The notes under the pieces: generated by a model
Database searches by the model: none
What the model saw: the letters and a program-made list of their open reading frames with translations, nothing else
Told to the model about the DNA's origin: nothing
Origin: Chrysoperla carnea
Lineage: Eukaryota; Arthropoda; Insecta; Neuroptera; Chrysopidae
Assembly (NCBI RefSeq): GCF_905475395.1
Contig: NC_058337.1
Span: 116,678,368-116,742,367, forward strand
Direction of reading: 5' to 3'
Length of the DNA: 64,000 nt
Shown: in pieces, positions 49,581-62,405 of the stretch
Position numbering within the stretch: position 1 is the first letter of the stretch
Layout of the letters: each line of letters opens with the position of its first letter
Made by a program: the position numbers and the translations under genes

Positions 49581-52079
49581 TCACAATTTTCATTTCAATT
49601 CTGACTCATTAGAAATTGTTCAATATGTTCAATTTGATTATTATGATTAATAAATGGAAAGATTTTACAGATAATTGGATTGAAATGGTTGATTAGATAT
49701 CAATCAGTTATCAAAGATTGTTAATTTTCTCTAATTAGTTTTATTATAAACCTGTTTGAATGATATATTTATATTTAACCGGTCCATTGTTTTTAATAAT
49801 TATGTAAAGAATCCATCCGATCAGAAAATTGAACTTTTTCCATTTCTTTGCTAAATGTTGCGTGATAATTACGACAAGAAACTTTTTATGGATATCACTA
49901 TGTCAGTATCGGTGTAAACGACATACTGTGCACGGTCGGTATTGAGGGAATAGTAATATTAGCAATAATTATGGCGGACGAGACCATACTGGTTGACAAC
50001 ACCCACAATACTTCTGATGGATAGTCCAATTCAATACTGTATTATACTTATGCTGTCATAGATACTATAGTATCTTTCTCTATACCATACCAACATTGTA
50101 GTAAAGGCCATGCATTTCTTACGCTATAGCTAGGAAACTTTCTTTAGAAAAAATTGAAAAATTCTAGCTCTTTAATTACGCTTTGTGTCTTTAGCTCTTA
50201 AACTATACGTATATTAAAGACGTGTTGTGTCTAAAAGTTTGTTTTAATAGTTTTGTAAACTGCATACACTAGCTAGCTAACTTGGTAGTGTTGACAATGT
50301 TTATATACGAAAGAAAACTTATTAAATATTCATATATTGTAGTAAATATGTACTCTAGTTTTCATAGAAAACTTTTCTTCAATATATCATATGGCCTATT
50401 TTCCATCATATTTCTAAGAAAGTATGTCCGAAATAACAAAGTTTTTTTAAATAATTTTATGGTTAGCAAAATTGTAAACATAATTTTATTACATAAATTT
50501 TTTCAAATTTTTAAAGATTGTAATAAAATTTATTTAAATGAAAAGAAATGAAGAAAAAAATTACAAATACCCAGACACATTGAAGCTTCAAACTTGTAAC
50601 AGCATTTTTTTTGTTGGTGGATAAAATATAAAGATTGTTTAAAATTTTACAGACAATAAATATTTAACTAAAACAAATAGCTACTCTCCCAGTTACTAAA
50701 GTAGAAATGGAATATTTGTGTTTGTATTGTATTTTAAAATTATCTTAATCACCAAAGTATATTCAAGCTGGGCGTTACCGTTAATATACTAGAAAAAAAA
50801 ATTATAAGGAAGGCTTAGATATTCTGTTGCAATTGCACTTGAAGCAGACACTCGGTGATCAATTATTAAATTGCTGTTAACAGCCTTATACATTTATTTA
50901 CTGCTCAACCAGCGAGTAATGTTGAATAGTAAAAGCTTTTGTCCAGCTACAATTTTAAGAATTCGAGCAGTATGGCCGATTGGCTAAAATGCTCATTTCA
51001 TATAATCCATTTATATCGCAAATAATATAACAATTTGTATAAATATTTTCAGGAAAAATAGTAAACTACATTTTATAGTGGATTATTACAGTATATGCAA
51101 AGTCATTAAATCGAAGTTTTCATATTCGATGAGTTTCCTTGGAATTAAAGAGTCGACGTTTGATAAGCGAAAATATTGTATTTCGTGCTTGTCACCAAAG
51201 TTGTAAAGAATAGTTGCAGATATTTAAAAATAAACTTCCTAACCACCTTGCTAAGGTACCATTAGGTAGAGGTAAAAGATAATATCAAGTCAAATTTTTG
51301 CATTCCAACTTTCCGTCTCCGAGGCAAAGTCGAGAAAATGAGATTTCTTACTATATCACTATCAAACGGTTAACTACCCAGTTATTTTATTAAATAAAGA
51401 TTTCCTAGGAGCTAATTTGGCGTTATTAGCTTTTGCCATTGTCATGCAGCGGTGAACAAACAAACTATATGCCATACCTATTTCTGACTGTGCTTATGCT
51501 CACCACTCTCTAAGGAAGCAATAGATTTAGGCAAGGGATTTCAAATATTGCCCAAATAAATCCTCCCCGCATATCTTCATAATAAAATTTTCGCTTTTAT
51601 AAATATGGTATGTATAATAGAAATATTATAAGCAATAATTATTTTTCATTGTTCTGCAGAAATAATAAATGATACTTCATGTCATAACTTGGCTGTTTAT
51701 ATTTTTGTTTATTTATTTACTTTTTTTAAATGTCATTTCGATTAATCATTTTACAGAGAGTATATATAGCAAAGCATGGTACCTACATTGAAAAAACTGA
51801 CAAAAATATGTGTTATATATGTAACGGAAGGACAGTGGAGAATGGTCAGGAATATGATACATTTATTTACTGTTTCCAGGAGTTGGTACCATTTTAAATG
51901 TACATACGGCTCAATATATTTGTAGGCCACTAAATTTTTTGTTCATAAAAAAGTTCAACTTTCATATGTTTTTCGTGGCCTACAAGTGTTCATAATAAAA
52001 CATATAGTCGTTAAACTGACATATTTAAAGCGTAGGTCTGAGAAAACGGCCACTCACATCATTATTTGTTAATCTTTAT
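49581..52079. other. Non-coding block
   Basis: Near 50965-50990 a tRNA A-box-like string (TGGCCGATTGGCTAAAATGC) occurs without a B box. An 11-bp hairpin (TTGTAGGCCAC, 51920-51930 with 51975-51985) was noted. The 89-codon frame at 50282-50551 is AT-rich and not called. Confidence 0.4.
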
Positions 52080-52298
52080 TTATTTAACTACATCCGTATA
52101 TATACAATTACATTTTATGATGTGGGTGGAATCGGTTACTTCGTTCTTATCCAAGCGGCGACATTGTCATCAATTCTACCGCCCTCATTAATTATAAGTG
52201 GGCACACTTCCGCTGCCTGGATTCGAACCCGCAACCTCCCAGTCAGTAGTCAAGCGGTTAAAGACCAACAACTTAAACCGCTCAACCACTGAGCCGGT
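52080..52298 (-). mobile_element. tRNA-derived SINE
   Basis: On the minus strand the head reads GGCTCAGTGGTTGAGCGG (A box, 52279-52296) and, about 50 bp later, GGGTTCGAATCC (B box, 52219-52230), the two internal RNA polymerase III promoter boxes of tRNA genes. The head does not fold as an intact tRNA because of the extended interval between them. A tRNA-unrelated body follows (GGCAGCGGAAGTGTGCCCAC, GGTGGAAT antisense lines) and a short AAATAAATAAAG tail. This is the architecture of tRNA-derived SINEs. The 3' limit is approximate; no target-site duplication was identified. Confidence 0.75.
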
Positions 52299-54151
52299 GG
52301 GATGCTGGATGATGGAAATGGACTCATCAGGCTCCTAATCTGGATCATTAACGCCATATACTTAAAACGAGAAAAATTACTGAAAGCATTGAACAAAAAC
52401 AAAGACTACATAATCTTTAGTTTAATAGCCGCCCGTGTTTCATGTTTTCATGTTTTAATCGTTTTCCACATATCAAAAAACTAGACCCGCCGTCATCATG
52501 AAAAATTATTTTGTAATTCCAAAACAATAAAATATAATAATATTATGAACCATAAAACATTTCATTTTTATATGATATATATCAGTTCAGTTTCTCCATA
52601 TTTATTCATTTTTGCATTTTATTATTCAGTGATAAAAGTTATGTATTTTTAAATAAAAAAATATGGCGTGTGCTATTTTTGTTTATATAAAAATAATGAA
52701 ATGGATAATCTTTTTTAAACATGATTTCAATTTTCATCGATTTTTTTATGAATAGTTCGATTTATAGATTCTTCATATATGTTGATTTGAATTACTTTAC
52801 GATATCTCATGAATTTCATTGTAAAGATTTTTCTTATAAAAAAATTTGACTTTTGATAGCCGCTCCAAAAATATTAATTTCGATAGTCCAGATTCAAAAT
52901 CAATATAGGGACCTTACTTATAAAAATTACTGGTTTTTTCCTGAATGGTTCTTAAAACTAAATCAAATCGGAGAAATGCTTAAACAAACTAATAGGCATA
53001 AAGCCAAACTTTTGACCACAAATTGGTTCTAATATGTAAACTTACAAGATTAGCCAAAAAGATTTGTTTCTCCAAATTAATGAATTAGTTTCTTGAGTTT
53101 GCTTCCATTATTTCGTTTTAAAGAGTCTGATTATCTCAGAAACCTTTATGTCTTCAATATATCATTGGAAGAAAAAGTTAAATGTTGATAATCATTTCAA
53201 AAGATTTTCCAAAAGGATAAAATTAATGGCAATTAAACACTCCGATTTTAATCGGATAAAAAGATGATTGAAAGCAAAAACTCTAGCAGTAATCTAGGAT
53301 AAAAAAACACTTAATAGTGGAAGCGTTGCAGTTGCTTAGAATAGGCTGATGACCAATATGGTATGTTAACGATACAAGAAGTTTAACAAATGATCGTACT
53401 TCCTTAAAGGACAACCCCGCTTCGCAGTAAGTTTGTGTTAAGATCTACATACATACTGCTTCCGTTACGCCTTACGCTAACAAGAAAGTTGGTAGAACTT
53501 GTTTTTCGTGCAAAAGTCACGTGCAGGTTACTCAGTGAAAACATTTATTTTTTGTGGTTTAAGTTCATTAAATTTTAGTAAGAGCTGTATAAAAGAACTT
53601 TATTGCAATTTATTTTTTGTACAAGAAATACACATTAAGGACAAAATAAATTAATTTGGCGCTTCGTGATGAGAATTAATTGCTTTTTTTTTTCTTTATA
53701 TATGAGAAAATAGATTAAAATGAGTCTTTATTGAGCTGTTTCAATGAACTTAAATATTACACTCTTGCTCACAAAATTATGTACAGTGTTGCTCATTCAT
53801 GATGGAACATTGAATGGTATTAAAGACGCGATTTTTACAATCGAAAATTTATTTCGAGAAAAGAAAATTTAAAATAAAGTTAAAAGTGGCATTTCAATAC
53901 CATAAAAATCACATTTGATTCCCAAGAATTGTTAGCTTCATCTAATAATAATCAAAAAACTTGAATGATTTAAAAATAACATTTTCGCAATGAAATAATT
54001 GGTTAATAGATGATATCCAAAATAGAAAGTTTATACAATAAACATTTTGAATTTGACTTAGAATGCGACCTTTTTCTAATTATTTTTCCCCAGGAGAATA
54101 CTGAATAATCATTTATTCCCAAAGAAAAAGATATGTACATAATTTTCTTAC
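52299..54151. other. Non-coding block, possibly intronic
   Basis: No coding sequence recognised. If the promoter and splice donor at 54152-54559 are real, this block is the beginning of the first intron of that transcript. Confidence 0.4.
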
Positions 54152-54527
54152 CTTTAAGAGTCAAGACGTCCACAATATGGTAAAATTAAAATAGTTAATA
54201 ACACTGCAAACACTTATTCGCGCGTTTAATACAATCCGTAAAAAATATTGTAAAAAAAATTCGACACAATAGATAACACCTCGAAATTCGAAAACACTTT
54301 TTTTCAAAAACAAAAAACAATTTTGCACTTTTTGAAGCACGTTTCAAGAACGATAAAACAATACTTGGAATATAATTTATTAATACAATTTACTGAAGTT
54401 GTGTTGTTTGATAAAACTTAACAAGGGGGATGAATGAAACACGTAGAAATTTCTAACATACATAGAATATATATATATTCATACACCGAACGATAGATCT
54501 ATCAACGATGGTGTTCTATGTTATACT
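54152..54527 (-). other. Probable non-coding first exon (5' UTR) of a minus-strand gene
   Basis: The predicted transcript starts at 54527 and reaches a strong splice donor, CTTAAAG|GTAAGAA, whose last exon base is 54152, giving 376 nt. The sequence has no long open frame and contains AAGTGCAAAATTG- and AAAGTGTTTTCG-type lines common in insect 5' leaders. No repeat partner exists in the window. Coding exons would lie to the left, perhaps beyond the window; none was identified. An alternative is that it splices to the CSP gene 34 kb away on the same strand, which would be unusual for that family. Confidence 0.42.
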
Positions 54528-54559
54528 GACGTTGAATTTAGTGTCACAAAGCTTTTATA
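54495..54559 (-). promoter_or_regulatory. Core promoter: TATA box, initiator and DPE in register
   Basis: On the minus strand TATAAAAG occupies 54559-54552, TCAGT lies at 54529-54525 with its A (+1) at 54527, and AGATCT occupies +28 to +33 (54500-54495). The first T of the TATA box is at -32. All three match arthropod RNA polymerase II consensus elements (TATA, TCAKTY-like initiator, RGWYVT downstream element) at near-canonical spacing. A splice donor follows 375 bp downstream. Together these are much less likely by chance than any one alone. Confidence 0.5.
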
Positions 54560-57362
54560 CGCTACGGAAATACGAGACGAAGTAAAATTACTCTACACGA
54601 ACTGTATGGTGTTGTGTGTTATAGTGTACTATTTTACAAAACAGTTTTCCATATTATACAGAACGATTCATAAAGATTTGAGGAAAATTCAGTCATTTCT
54701 AAAGTAATATATTTAAGTTTATGGAATAAAAGAATAAAATAAAACTTCGATATTCTTATTAAAACAGTTTCACTTCTGTCGAAACATGTCACATCTTAAA
54801 AATATAAAAAGTATTTAAAAGAAAATGAAGTCGAAATTCTTAACTCTGGGCATTTATTAACAGTACGAATGGGGAAAAATTAATTTTCTTAAACTTTTTA
54901 TTTTATAATCTAAATTATGCTTAAGTCCTTCCAAATCGATTATATTTACTTGACTTAAAGAAAAGTTTTTTAAATAACAAAGGAAAAGAATATTCAATTT
55001 TCTAACGTCTTTTTTTATGGTGCGTTTAATTAAAAAAGTACATACAATGATATCAGAATTTTGTACCTAATTAGGACCTAGGGTGTGGAGAAAAGTTCCA
55101 ACTGAATTATAATTATTGAGTGGGCTTTTGTAGCGAATTTGTATTTTCAATAAAAAGAGCGAGATTCAATAATTTTATCCAACACCCTAGCGGAAATTAC
55201 ACAGTACGTGGTCGTGCTTAAGTTAGTATCAGAATAACATATTTTACAAACAGTTCCATTTGAAATATATTCTCCTAATAAAAATCTTTATTTTGTTAGC
55301 TGTAGCATTCAGTATTAGGAGAACATCTTAATTTTGTAACTCTTGATGATAGCTTTGGGATTGTAAACCTCAAATTTAAGATAAACCGTCCATAATCAAA
55401 TAATTTCTAATTATTTGAATTCCAAAGTCTTATTTGTTATACAAGAAAAATAATTATCTGAAGATTAAAATACGAAGAGAATTTCTCGGAAGTGGAAAAA
55501 AGAAAAATTCCAGATAATTGAAATTATTATTCATATACAAGGAACCGAACCTGGGTGTCTTGTAATTATGCTAAGCGTTTTACCAGCTCACCATCCATAC
55601 TGTAAATAAATATGAAAACTTTCCATCTCAATGACGAATTTAATTTGTTATCACCATTAACCAATATTTTAACTGCTTACTTTTGTTTGTGTACTGAATT
55701 TTATATAAACATATAATAAATATTAAAATTCTTTCGATTATTGAAAATATTTATGCTAAAGTAAAAACTACAAAGACAAAGAATACTTGTCGAGTAAATA
55801 ATTGAGAACGGTGTTATTAATTGCTCAGTGGATTTAATTAATCTTTATATTTTCTGAAACATTTTGTATATTTACTAGAAAATAATTCCTATCTGTATGT
55901 ATTTTGTGTTTAGTTAGTGTTGTTTTTGTTGTTGTTGTTAGCTTGTTTCTAAGACGATAATTCTGAATTCAACATGCATTTGTGCTCTTATGCATTGCGC
56001 GTGTAATTAGATTCTATATATCTTCAACCTCTCTACTAAAACTATACTCCAACATACATATTATACTGGTATACAGAGATAAAAGAAATAAAACGTGAAA
56101 AATTCTGTTCTCTAAGTAAGATAAAGTTTTTTTTAAAAAGAAAATTTACTATATTAGTACATTTTAAAGTGTGAAAAATGTGTGTTTTAAAAGAATAGAA
56201 TCAATGAGGTTGTTTTAGTGGCAGGGAGGGGGGAGAAAAGGTTGAATGTTCTTTTACCTTGAAAAGTAGAAAGTATATATAACTAATTTTCAGTATGTCC
56301 AGACAACATAAAATTCTCATTGGTTATATCCAAAGTAGAAAATATTGAAGTCTGAATGTCTTTTTCGGTTGTAAAGAGTTTCATCTTGAAAAATTAAACA
56401 TATCTTATTAATATTTATTTCAAAATACTCTGTCAGGAAAAGATCGCTTAATATCGAAAAAAAATGTATCTATATTATAAAATCACCAATCTGTCACTGA
56501 TTTCCCACTTATTATTATAGTTTTATGTTACTTATCTCCAGTTTTCAGCTAAAGGTATTCTTAAGTTTTAAAGTATTTGAAAAGTTTTACAGTTCGTACA
56601 AAATCATTGTAAGAAAATTTGATTCAAATTTAAAATAAGTTAACATTTCAAACATTAAAAAATACTTTTTAAGAGACAAGCGTTTATTGTACTAAAAAGC
56701 AGAAGATAATTTGTTCTATGAGTTACCCATACATGTTCTATGAGTTACTCATTAAAATTTTTATTACTGCTAATTTTCAAATTTTCTTGAATTGTCTATG
56801 ATTCAATATTTTTCAGATAATTCAATATAATTTTCTCCATAAAATGTAAAGCCTGCATGTCTATCTTTTCGTTATTGTGGTTATAACTAAAAACCATTTA
56901 ATTCGTAGTTAAATTTCTTCTTTGATTAATGTTCTTTGACGAAGTGCCTTTTTGTATATTATATATTATATATTTTATGTTTTAAAACCTATAAATGGAC
57001 AGTTTCCTGAATATTGAATTAGAAAAAATTCAATCCCAAATATTTGTGGTTTGCTTGTTTATCTCCTATCAAAGCTTTTAAATTTACGTGAATTTTTTCC
57101 AACAATATATCATTTTAAACAAAAAATCTCTAAATCTAAAAGAATAATTCAAGAGGAACCTCAGATGTTTCCTTTTAAGCTTAATAGATTCATTTTTCAT
57201 TTAATTTTTTGATATCTATCTTGAAAACAGATAGAAAAATAAAGTTAAACTTGCTAGACCGAGGAACATCACGGGTTGTCTTTTATGATAAATAAATACT
57301 TGAAAATTTATGAAAGGCTTCTTTTTGACGATTCCAAACTTTCTTCTTCGGTTTTTTTCGGG
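54560..57362. other. Upstream flank and non-coding block
   Basis: Holds the tRNA-like fragment at 55541-55600 (listed), a GTT tandem near 55922-55940, and a duplication of TGTTCTATGAGTTAC at 56713-56749. No gene recognised. Confidence 0.4.
55541..55600 (-). mobile_element. tRNA-like SINE head or tRNA pseudogene
   Basis: The minus strand reads GGTGAGCTGGTAAAACGC (A-box-like) followed by GGTTCGGTTCC (B-box-like, one change from consensus). The spacing is that of a tRNA, but the arms do not pair as a full cloverleaf. A short SINE relic or decayed tRNA copy is most likely. Confidence 0.45.
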
Positions 57363-57572
57363 AATTTGTCGGACACTATGACCACTTGATAACATTAAGA
57401 ATTATTTACTAATAAAATATTTTGTTCGACAAAAATACTGCACCGATGAACTTGTATAGCATCTCAAACATGCCATACTTAAGTATTTTTGTTTTTGAAT
57501 ACGTAAATGGTTCACTTTTGCTATATTTAATAATTATTAATAATATCAAGTGGTCACAGTGTCCGACAAATT
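57363..57572. mobile_element. 210-bp element with 29-bp terminal inverted repeats
   Basis: Termini 57363-57391 and 57544-57572 are reverse complements with one mismatch (core TTTGTCGGACACT and GACCACTTGATA). The 152-bp interior is AT-rich without coding capacity; the two antisense frames at 57409-57610 are interior sequence. No target duplication was seen. Probably a MITE. Confidence 0.7.
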
Positions 57573-58943
57573 TCTTGCTACGTTTTTTCAAAACGATAAC
57601 TCATATATGACATTATTATGCTCATTTGAAAACGCTGCCTTATTAAAAAAAAATCGTTGAGGGAAGTTTGGCTCGTATAAGAGAGGCCACTCACGAAGTT
57701 TCAAGTATGAATTCATCGTTAAAAAAAACGAGGTGTCAAACGGTCTATTCTTATTTTTCTTATTTTTCTTATTTCTCTTCTAATCTTATTTTTCAATGCG
57801 GAATCCTAAAAATTCATAAACTAGATTTACGAAACGTCAAATACTCCAAGTCAGCTTTATTTTTGCAAACAAATTCTTGAACGGAAAAAATATCTTGTTT
57901 ATATTTTCTAAATACTTCGAGAAAAAAGTTATACAAAAGTTGATGCTTTCTCCTTTTTTTTCTATACGTGTATAATTTGCCTTTTTATATTTATGTGTAC
58001 GTACATATATAAAAAAAATTGACTTTCACTTCGCATCCAGTAATCCCCAAGTCACGCACGTGACTAGTACAGAATGAATGAATGACATGTATATTGTGTA
58101 ACCTATTTGATGATGATGATGTCCTTAACAATCATCTTCAAAAACCTTTCCTTTTTCTCCGTCCTTTTCTCTACGTAGATGGTTTAGATACGATGGATGG
58201 ATGGATGGATGGTTTCCTCATTTTACTTACAACTTTGCCAAACATCATTTATGTTATGTTATATTGTGTACATGTACAACACTTGTTCTTCTTTTTTTTT
58301 AGTGTCACTGTCCTATGGGAAACTTATTTGTGTGTTCCATACCTCGTCCTCTTGTACGTTACTCACAACATTTCTTGACGCGATATAATTTTGCTGGGGT
58401 TTTTTTGTCTGGTCGTTTTTTGTCTATTGTTGTGTGTGTGTGTGTGTGTATTTACAGAGAAAAAGCCAATGATCATAACAACTGAATAATATAGAGTTTG
58501 AATAGATGAAAGAGTGTTTCACATTCATGTGTGTATATAAAATATTGGAAGTGTTGTAGCTCGATGATAAAATATAAGGTCGTAAATCCATGCCATATTT
58601 TGGCAAAATCAATGGAATTGGGAAATGGCGTTAAGCAGTCAATACGGCGGCTAGGCTTCGTTGTTAAAAAAACATCAGTGGCCTATGAAATATGACTAGA
58701 ATATAAATAGAGTGGTCTATTTTTATTAGGCATTTGTAAGTGAACCTATAAGGGGGCGGACTAAGCGAAAACAAGCGAGTTGAAGGGTATCATTTCGGTG
58801 GACTAAGCCAAGAAAAGCGGGTTGAAGGATAGCATGTGGGTCTTTAAAATTGGTTTTCTAAATGAATCAACGATTCATTAAATGAATCATTCATGGAATA
58901 CATTGAAATGAATCATTATTACGAGCGAAGCCGTGGGCAAAAG
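57573..58943. other. Non-coding block with GATG and TG microsatellites
   Basis: A GATGGATG run lies at about 58192-58212 and a (TG)n run at 58431-58448. The overlapping frames at 58082-58388 cross the microsatellite and are not credible. From roughly 58740 to 58943 the sequence is GC-richer (CTAAGCGAAAACAAGCGAG and GACTAAGCCAAGAAAAGCGG are similar lines 50 bp apart) and leads into the Helitron-like end below. Confidence 0.45.
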
Positions 58944-58947
58944 CTAG
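58740..58947 (+). mobile_element. Helitron-like 3' end, plus strand
   Basis: Ends GAGCGAAGCCGTGGGCAAAAG then CTAG at 58944-58947 before a host T, the same terminal pattern as the elements at 4925, 39633 and 59850 but in the other orientation. The 5' end could not be found, so the start given is only where related GC-richer sequence begins. Confidence 0.4.
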
Positions 58948-59849
58948 TTTATAACAAAAATACACAGGCAACTTTGCCTGAATTCCTATTCGGCAAATAA
59001 CTTATGTTACCTATTACCAAAACTGTATTTTCTTAGGACATTCCCAAAAATTACGTTTTCTTAGGATCCTCTTTAAATATATGCATTCACATTAATGCCT
59101 TTTATAAGCATGAATCTAAGAGGGAACCTAAGGGTCCAACTCCTGGAATGTATGTATTTTTTGAATTATCTTTACATTAAAATTAATTAACTAATAAACG
59201 AAAGACTTTGATATGAATTTGTATAAAAAATTTATTAAACAAACAAAACTAATAAATAATACAATAATACAAGAATTTAGAGAAAGTCATCACCGTGACT
59301 AGATGATTAGTACGGAATCTATGAAAGTGTCATGAGTCACCTTATTCGGTAATATGTCTATGTTGTTTTGTATTTCGATCTCGAGATATCTCGCTTGTAT
59401 ACTTACTTCATTTTCTTTATAGACGACGGCAGCAAACGACGATATATATAAATTTGAAGGGGTCACAATAAATAAAGCATCAACAATCACGTGATCACAA
59501 TTTTAACTTCCAATTTTGTTGAACAACCAATTTACAGTTTGTTGTTGACAGATTTGTACCAAACATACTATACCTATATTTACAGAAAACAAATGAGAAT
59601 GGAAGGGGAGGTCGGTGGAGGAAAGACACAATAATATTATAACATATCTTGTTATCGTTATTATGATTAATATATATGTGTCTAGAGTGTTTATAATATA
59701 CTACACGACACGGCGCGACGACACGTATCTATGAGAATATAAAAATTATCGTTAAAAAAATGATTAAAAAAGAAAATATCATGATATTATACAACTTTGC
59801 ATCGAGAAAATGTTTAATGGAAGAATTATTATATTATTTTATTATTGTA
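58948..59849. other. Non-coding block
   Basis: No coding sequence recognised; a locally CG-rich string (ACACGGCGCGACGACACG near 59706) stands out from its surroundings. Confidence 0.4.
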
Positions 59850-60225
59850 CTAGAGTGATACCCACCCGCTTCGCTGGGTTTAGAAATAAAGATTGATAAA
59901 GATTGCTCTCGCTTATCCCCTTTCTATAACAGTCGAAATAATGGTAAGAATTGTTTTACGCAGAGAAGATGGCCATGAAATATTTTATATGGACTATTTT
60001 TACAGAAATCTGTAATTTATGGTAATACCAAATGACTACTTGTCAAATTAATTAATTTTTAAATTTTTTTTATTATTATATCTTTATAAATTATATCTCA
60101 TGTGTTATTCTGATATATCATCTATATTGCTGTACAGTTTCATTAAAAACCATTCGCTAGTTTTAGCGTGAAAGCGTAACAAACAAACAAATAAACATGC
60201 TTACTGCATTTATAACATATAAAGA
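59850..60225 (-). mobile_element. Helitron-like non-autonomous element, copy 2
   Basis: Same termini as 4925-5370: on the minus strand it begins TCTTTATATGTTATAAATGC after a host A (60226) and ends CTAG before a host T (59849). Close to the CTAG end ~90 bp are nearly identical to copy 1. It has one copy of the ACAGAAATCTGTAATTTATGG block that copy 1 carries twice, so copy 1 has the internal duplication. Confidence 0.68.
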
Positions 60226-60324
60226 TAGAGAAAACAAGATGATTGTCTTGTCCTAAAAAAGTTTAAATAGATTAAAGCTACCGATTTTCATATCGCATTT
60301 ATTGTAAGAAATGAAGCTTTTCAG

Positions 60325-60547
60325 GTTGCATTTCTATGAAACAATATGATTTTTTACGAAACCCGGCTCAAAATTTTGGTATGAGTGCTAATTAAGCTTA
60401 TTCTAGTATGGGCAAAATTTTAAGCACTCGCGTACGTGCGCATAGTAAAGCACACTTTCTAATCAATTTGACTTTGTTCTAAACACTCAAACGAACATTT
60501 TGAGCCGGGTACCATAAAAAGTCATATTGGTCCAAAGAATTGCATCC
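60325..60547. repeat. Imperfect inverted repeat around an ~110-bp centre
   Basis: The arms at 60325-60380 and 60491-60547 share CCGGCTCAAAAT, ATATGA(T/C)TTTTTA and GCA(T/A)TTC lines in reverse complement. GC content of the CCGGCTC core exceeds its surroundings. The 73-codon frame at 60487-60708 overlaps one arm and is not called. Confidence 0.65.
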
Positions 60548-62090
60548 TTTTGACCTTTTTCCGGCTTTATTTCTGACAGTAGTTCTATCGAGGGTTGAGG
60601 AATTTGTGCTCCTCTTTTGGAACAAAAATCTTTTAAATCTCTGCCACGAATGATATGCATGTGTATGAGTGAGAACGATAAACGTTTCTCCCGAAATAAT
60701 TCAAGCAATCGAGTAATTCTCAGAATAATCGTATCACAATGTAACCTATGACTAAATGTGTCTCTAACCTTATTAATGGTCCTGTCTTGTCAAAAATAAG
60801 TTGAAGTACCATAAGCTTACTTTTGAGACAAAAGTTTTGCTATCACAATGAGGGTTTTTTTACAAGTATTCGGCTTATTCCGTTAGATTCCGAAGTGAAA
60901 ACCTAAGATGATTGGACTTATATTGAATTATGTCAATTGAGTGTGGCCAAGCTAGGCCCAAAGCAATCTTATTTTTCAAGGATCAAAAGAAAAGGTGGTA
61001 TTAAAGATACGAACTAAAAATCGAATGAAAACATATTGTGGACTTGTTTTTAAAATTGCCGTTAGTGTTGAATTTTCCATTTCAATTGTGACATTGTTTT
61101 GAATAAGGGTTCCTCTCAAAATTCCAAGAAGCCTTAAATTTAAAATATTTTTAAAAGAGGTAAAACAATGAGAAAGTCTCAAACTGGAGGTCTTTATTTC
61201 TTTTTTAGCTCAAACTTTGAGCTATTTAAAAATTAATCTTAGGGTTTTACATCTTGTTATCAAAAAAAATGCTTTTCATGTTCACAACAAATGAAGTATA
61301 TCCGACCTACATCTCTGTTGTAAACACTCTAGAGCAAAGATTTTTGGTGCAAGCTTGTCTTTAAAAGTAGAATTTTGTTACTGATTTTTAAAATTAGACA
61401 TTTTTGGAAAATTATGAAATAACGACTTCAAGAAAAAAAATCACACCATGACAAAAACTTTTTTCAAACAGGAACAATAAGCCTTTATATAATCATTTGA
61501 AACTTTGCAATTAACTGGTATACAGATATTAATCAAATAATCCCATAGTATTCGATTCGTGCTTATCAGATATAAATATAATATCGAATTATCAATAATA
61601 AATTTAATTAAATTTTAAACTGATAATCAACCGGTATTAATCGATCAATTTAATTAGAACGATATCTTTTTAAATAATATATATTACATAGATTTTATAT
61701 AATATATATTTAATGACAACTGTATGATGCAATGAGATATTTATAACTTGTACGAGATTCGATTCAATAAAATATCATCTATATAGATTTATATATTATT
61801 GTTGTATTATCTTTTCAAAGACAATTCAACTCTTTTAAAGTATTCCAGGAGTCAGTGATTATCTCAATGTTGGAACAATTAATATGATAATCATAAGCTG
61901 AAACGTAAAAAATAAATCATTTCAAAATTTTTTCGTATAGATAGACCCCTTTTCACAGTAAAAATAGATTTTTGGAAAAACATGCGGAGTAGTGTTTGGA
62001 GACTGCCAATAGAAGTGAAAATTAACTAACTAGTGAATTCTATGTAATGTAATATATTATTTATATGCGTTTCCACCATTTATGTCAGGG
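60548..62090. other. Non-coding block
   Basis: No coding sequence or recognised element. Confidence 0.4.
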
Positions 62091-62405
62091 GTTTTAATTT
62101 TTTGGTGCGGAACCATCAAAAATAAATTGTTGTGTGTCAAATTGAATCTAACCATCCTCGCATCCACTCAAACACTCACAAAAAATTCCATAAAAGTCGA
62201 TCTATCTGAGTTCAATTGCAAGCATACGCGATGACGGTGATTTTAATTTTTTGATTCGGAACCTTCACAAACATTTTGTAATCGACCAAATTATGAATCG
62301 AAACCATTCTCGCATTCACTTGAGCACAAATAATAAATTTCATCAAAATCGGTCTATCCATTTAGGACGAGTTCAATTACAAGCACACGCGATGACGGTG
62401 ACGGC
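62091..62405 (+). repeat. Two-unit tandem repeat, ~160 bp per unit
   Basis: Unit 1 (about 62091-62240) and unit 2 (about 62241-62405) share TTTTAATTTTTTG, CGGAACC, CTCGCAT(T/C)CACT, GTC(G/T)ATCTATC-like and CACGCGATGACGGTGA lines in the same order. Units are diverged by substitutions and small gaps. Confidence 0.75.

Noticed and set aside
50965..50990. Possible tRNA gene
   Set aside because: A-box-like string only, with no B box or acceptor pairing nearby.
58082..58388. Overlapping plus-strand frames of 98 and 63 codons
   Set aside because: They cross a GATG microsatellite in two frames and have no conserved features.
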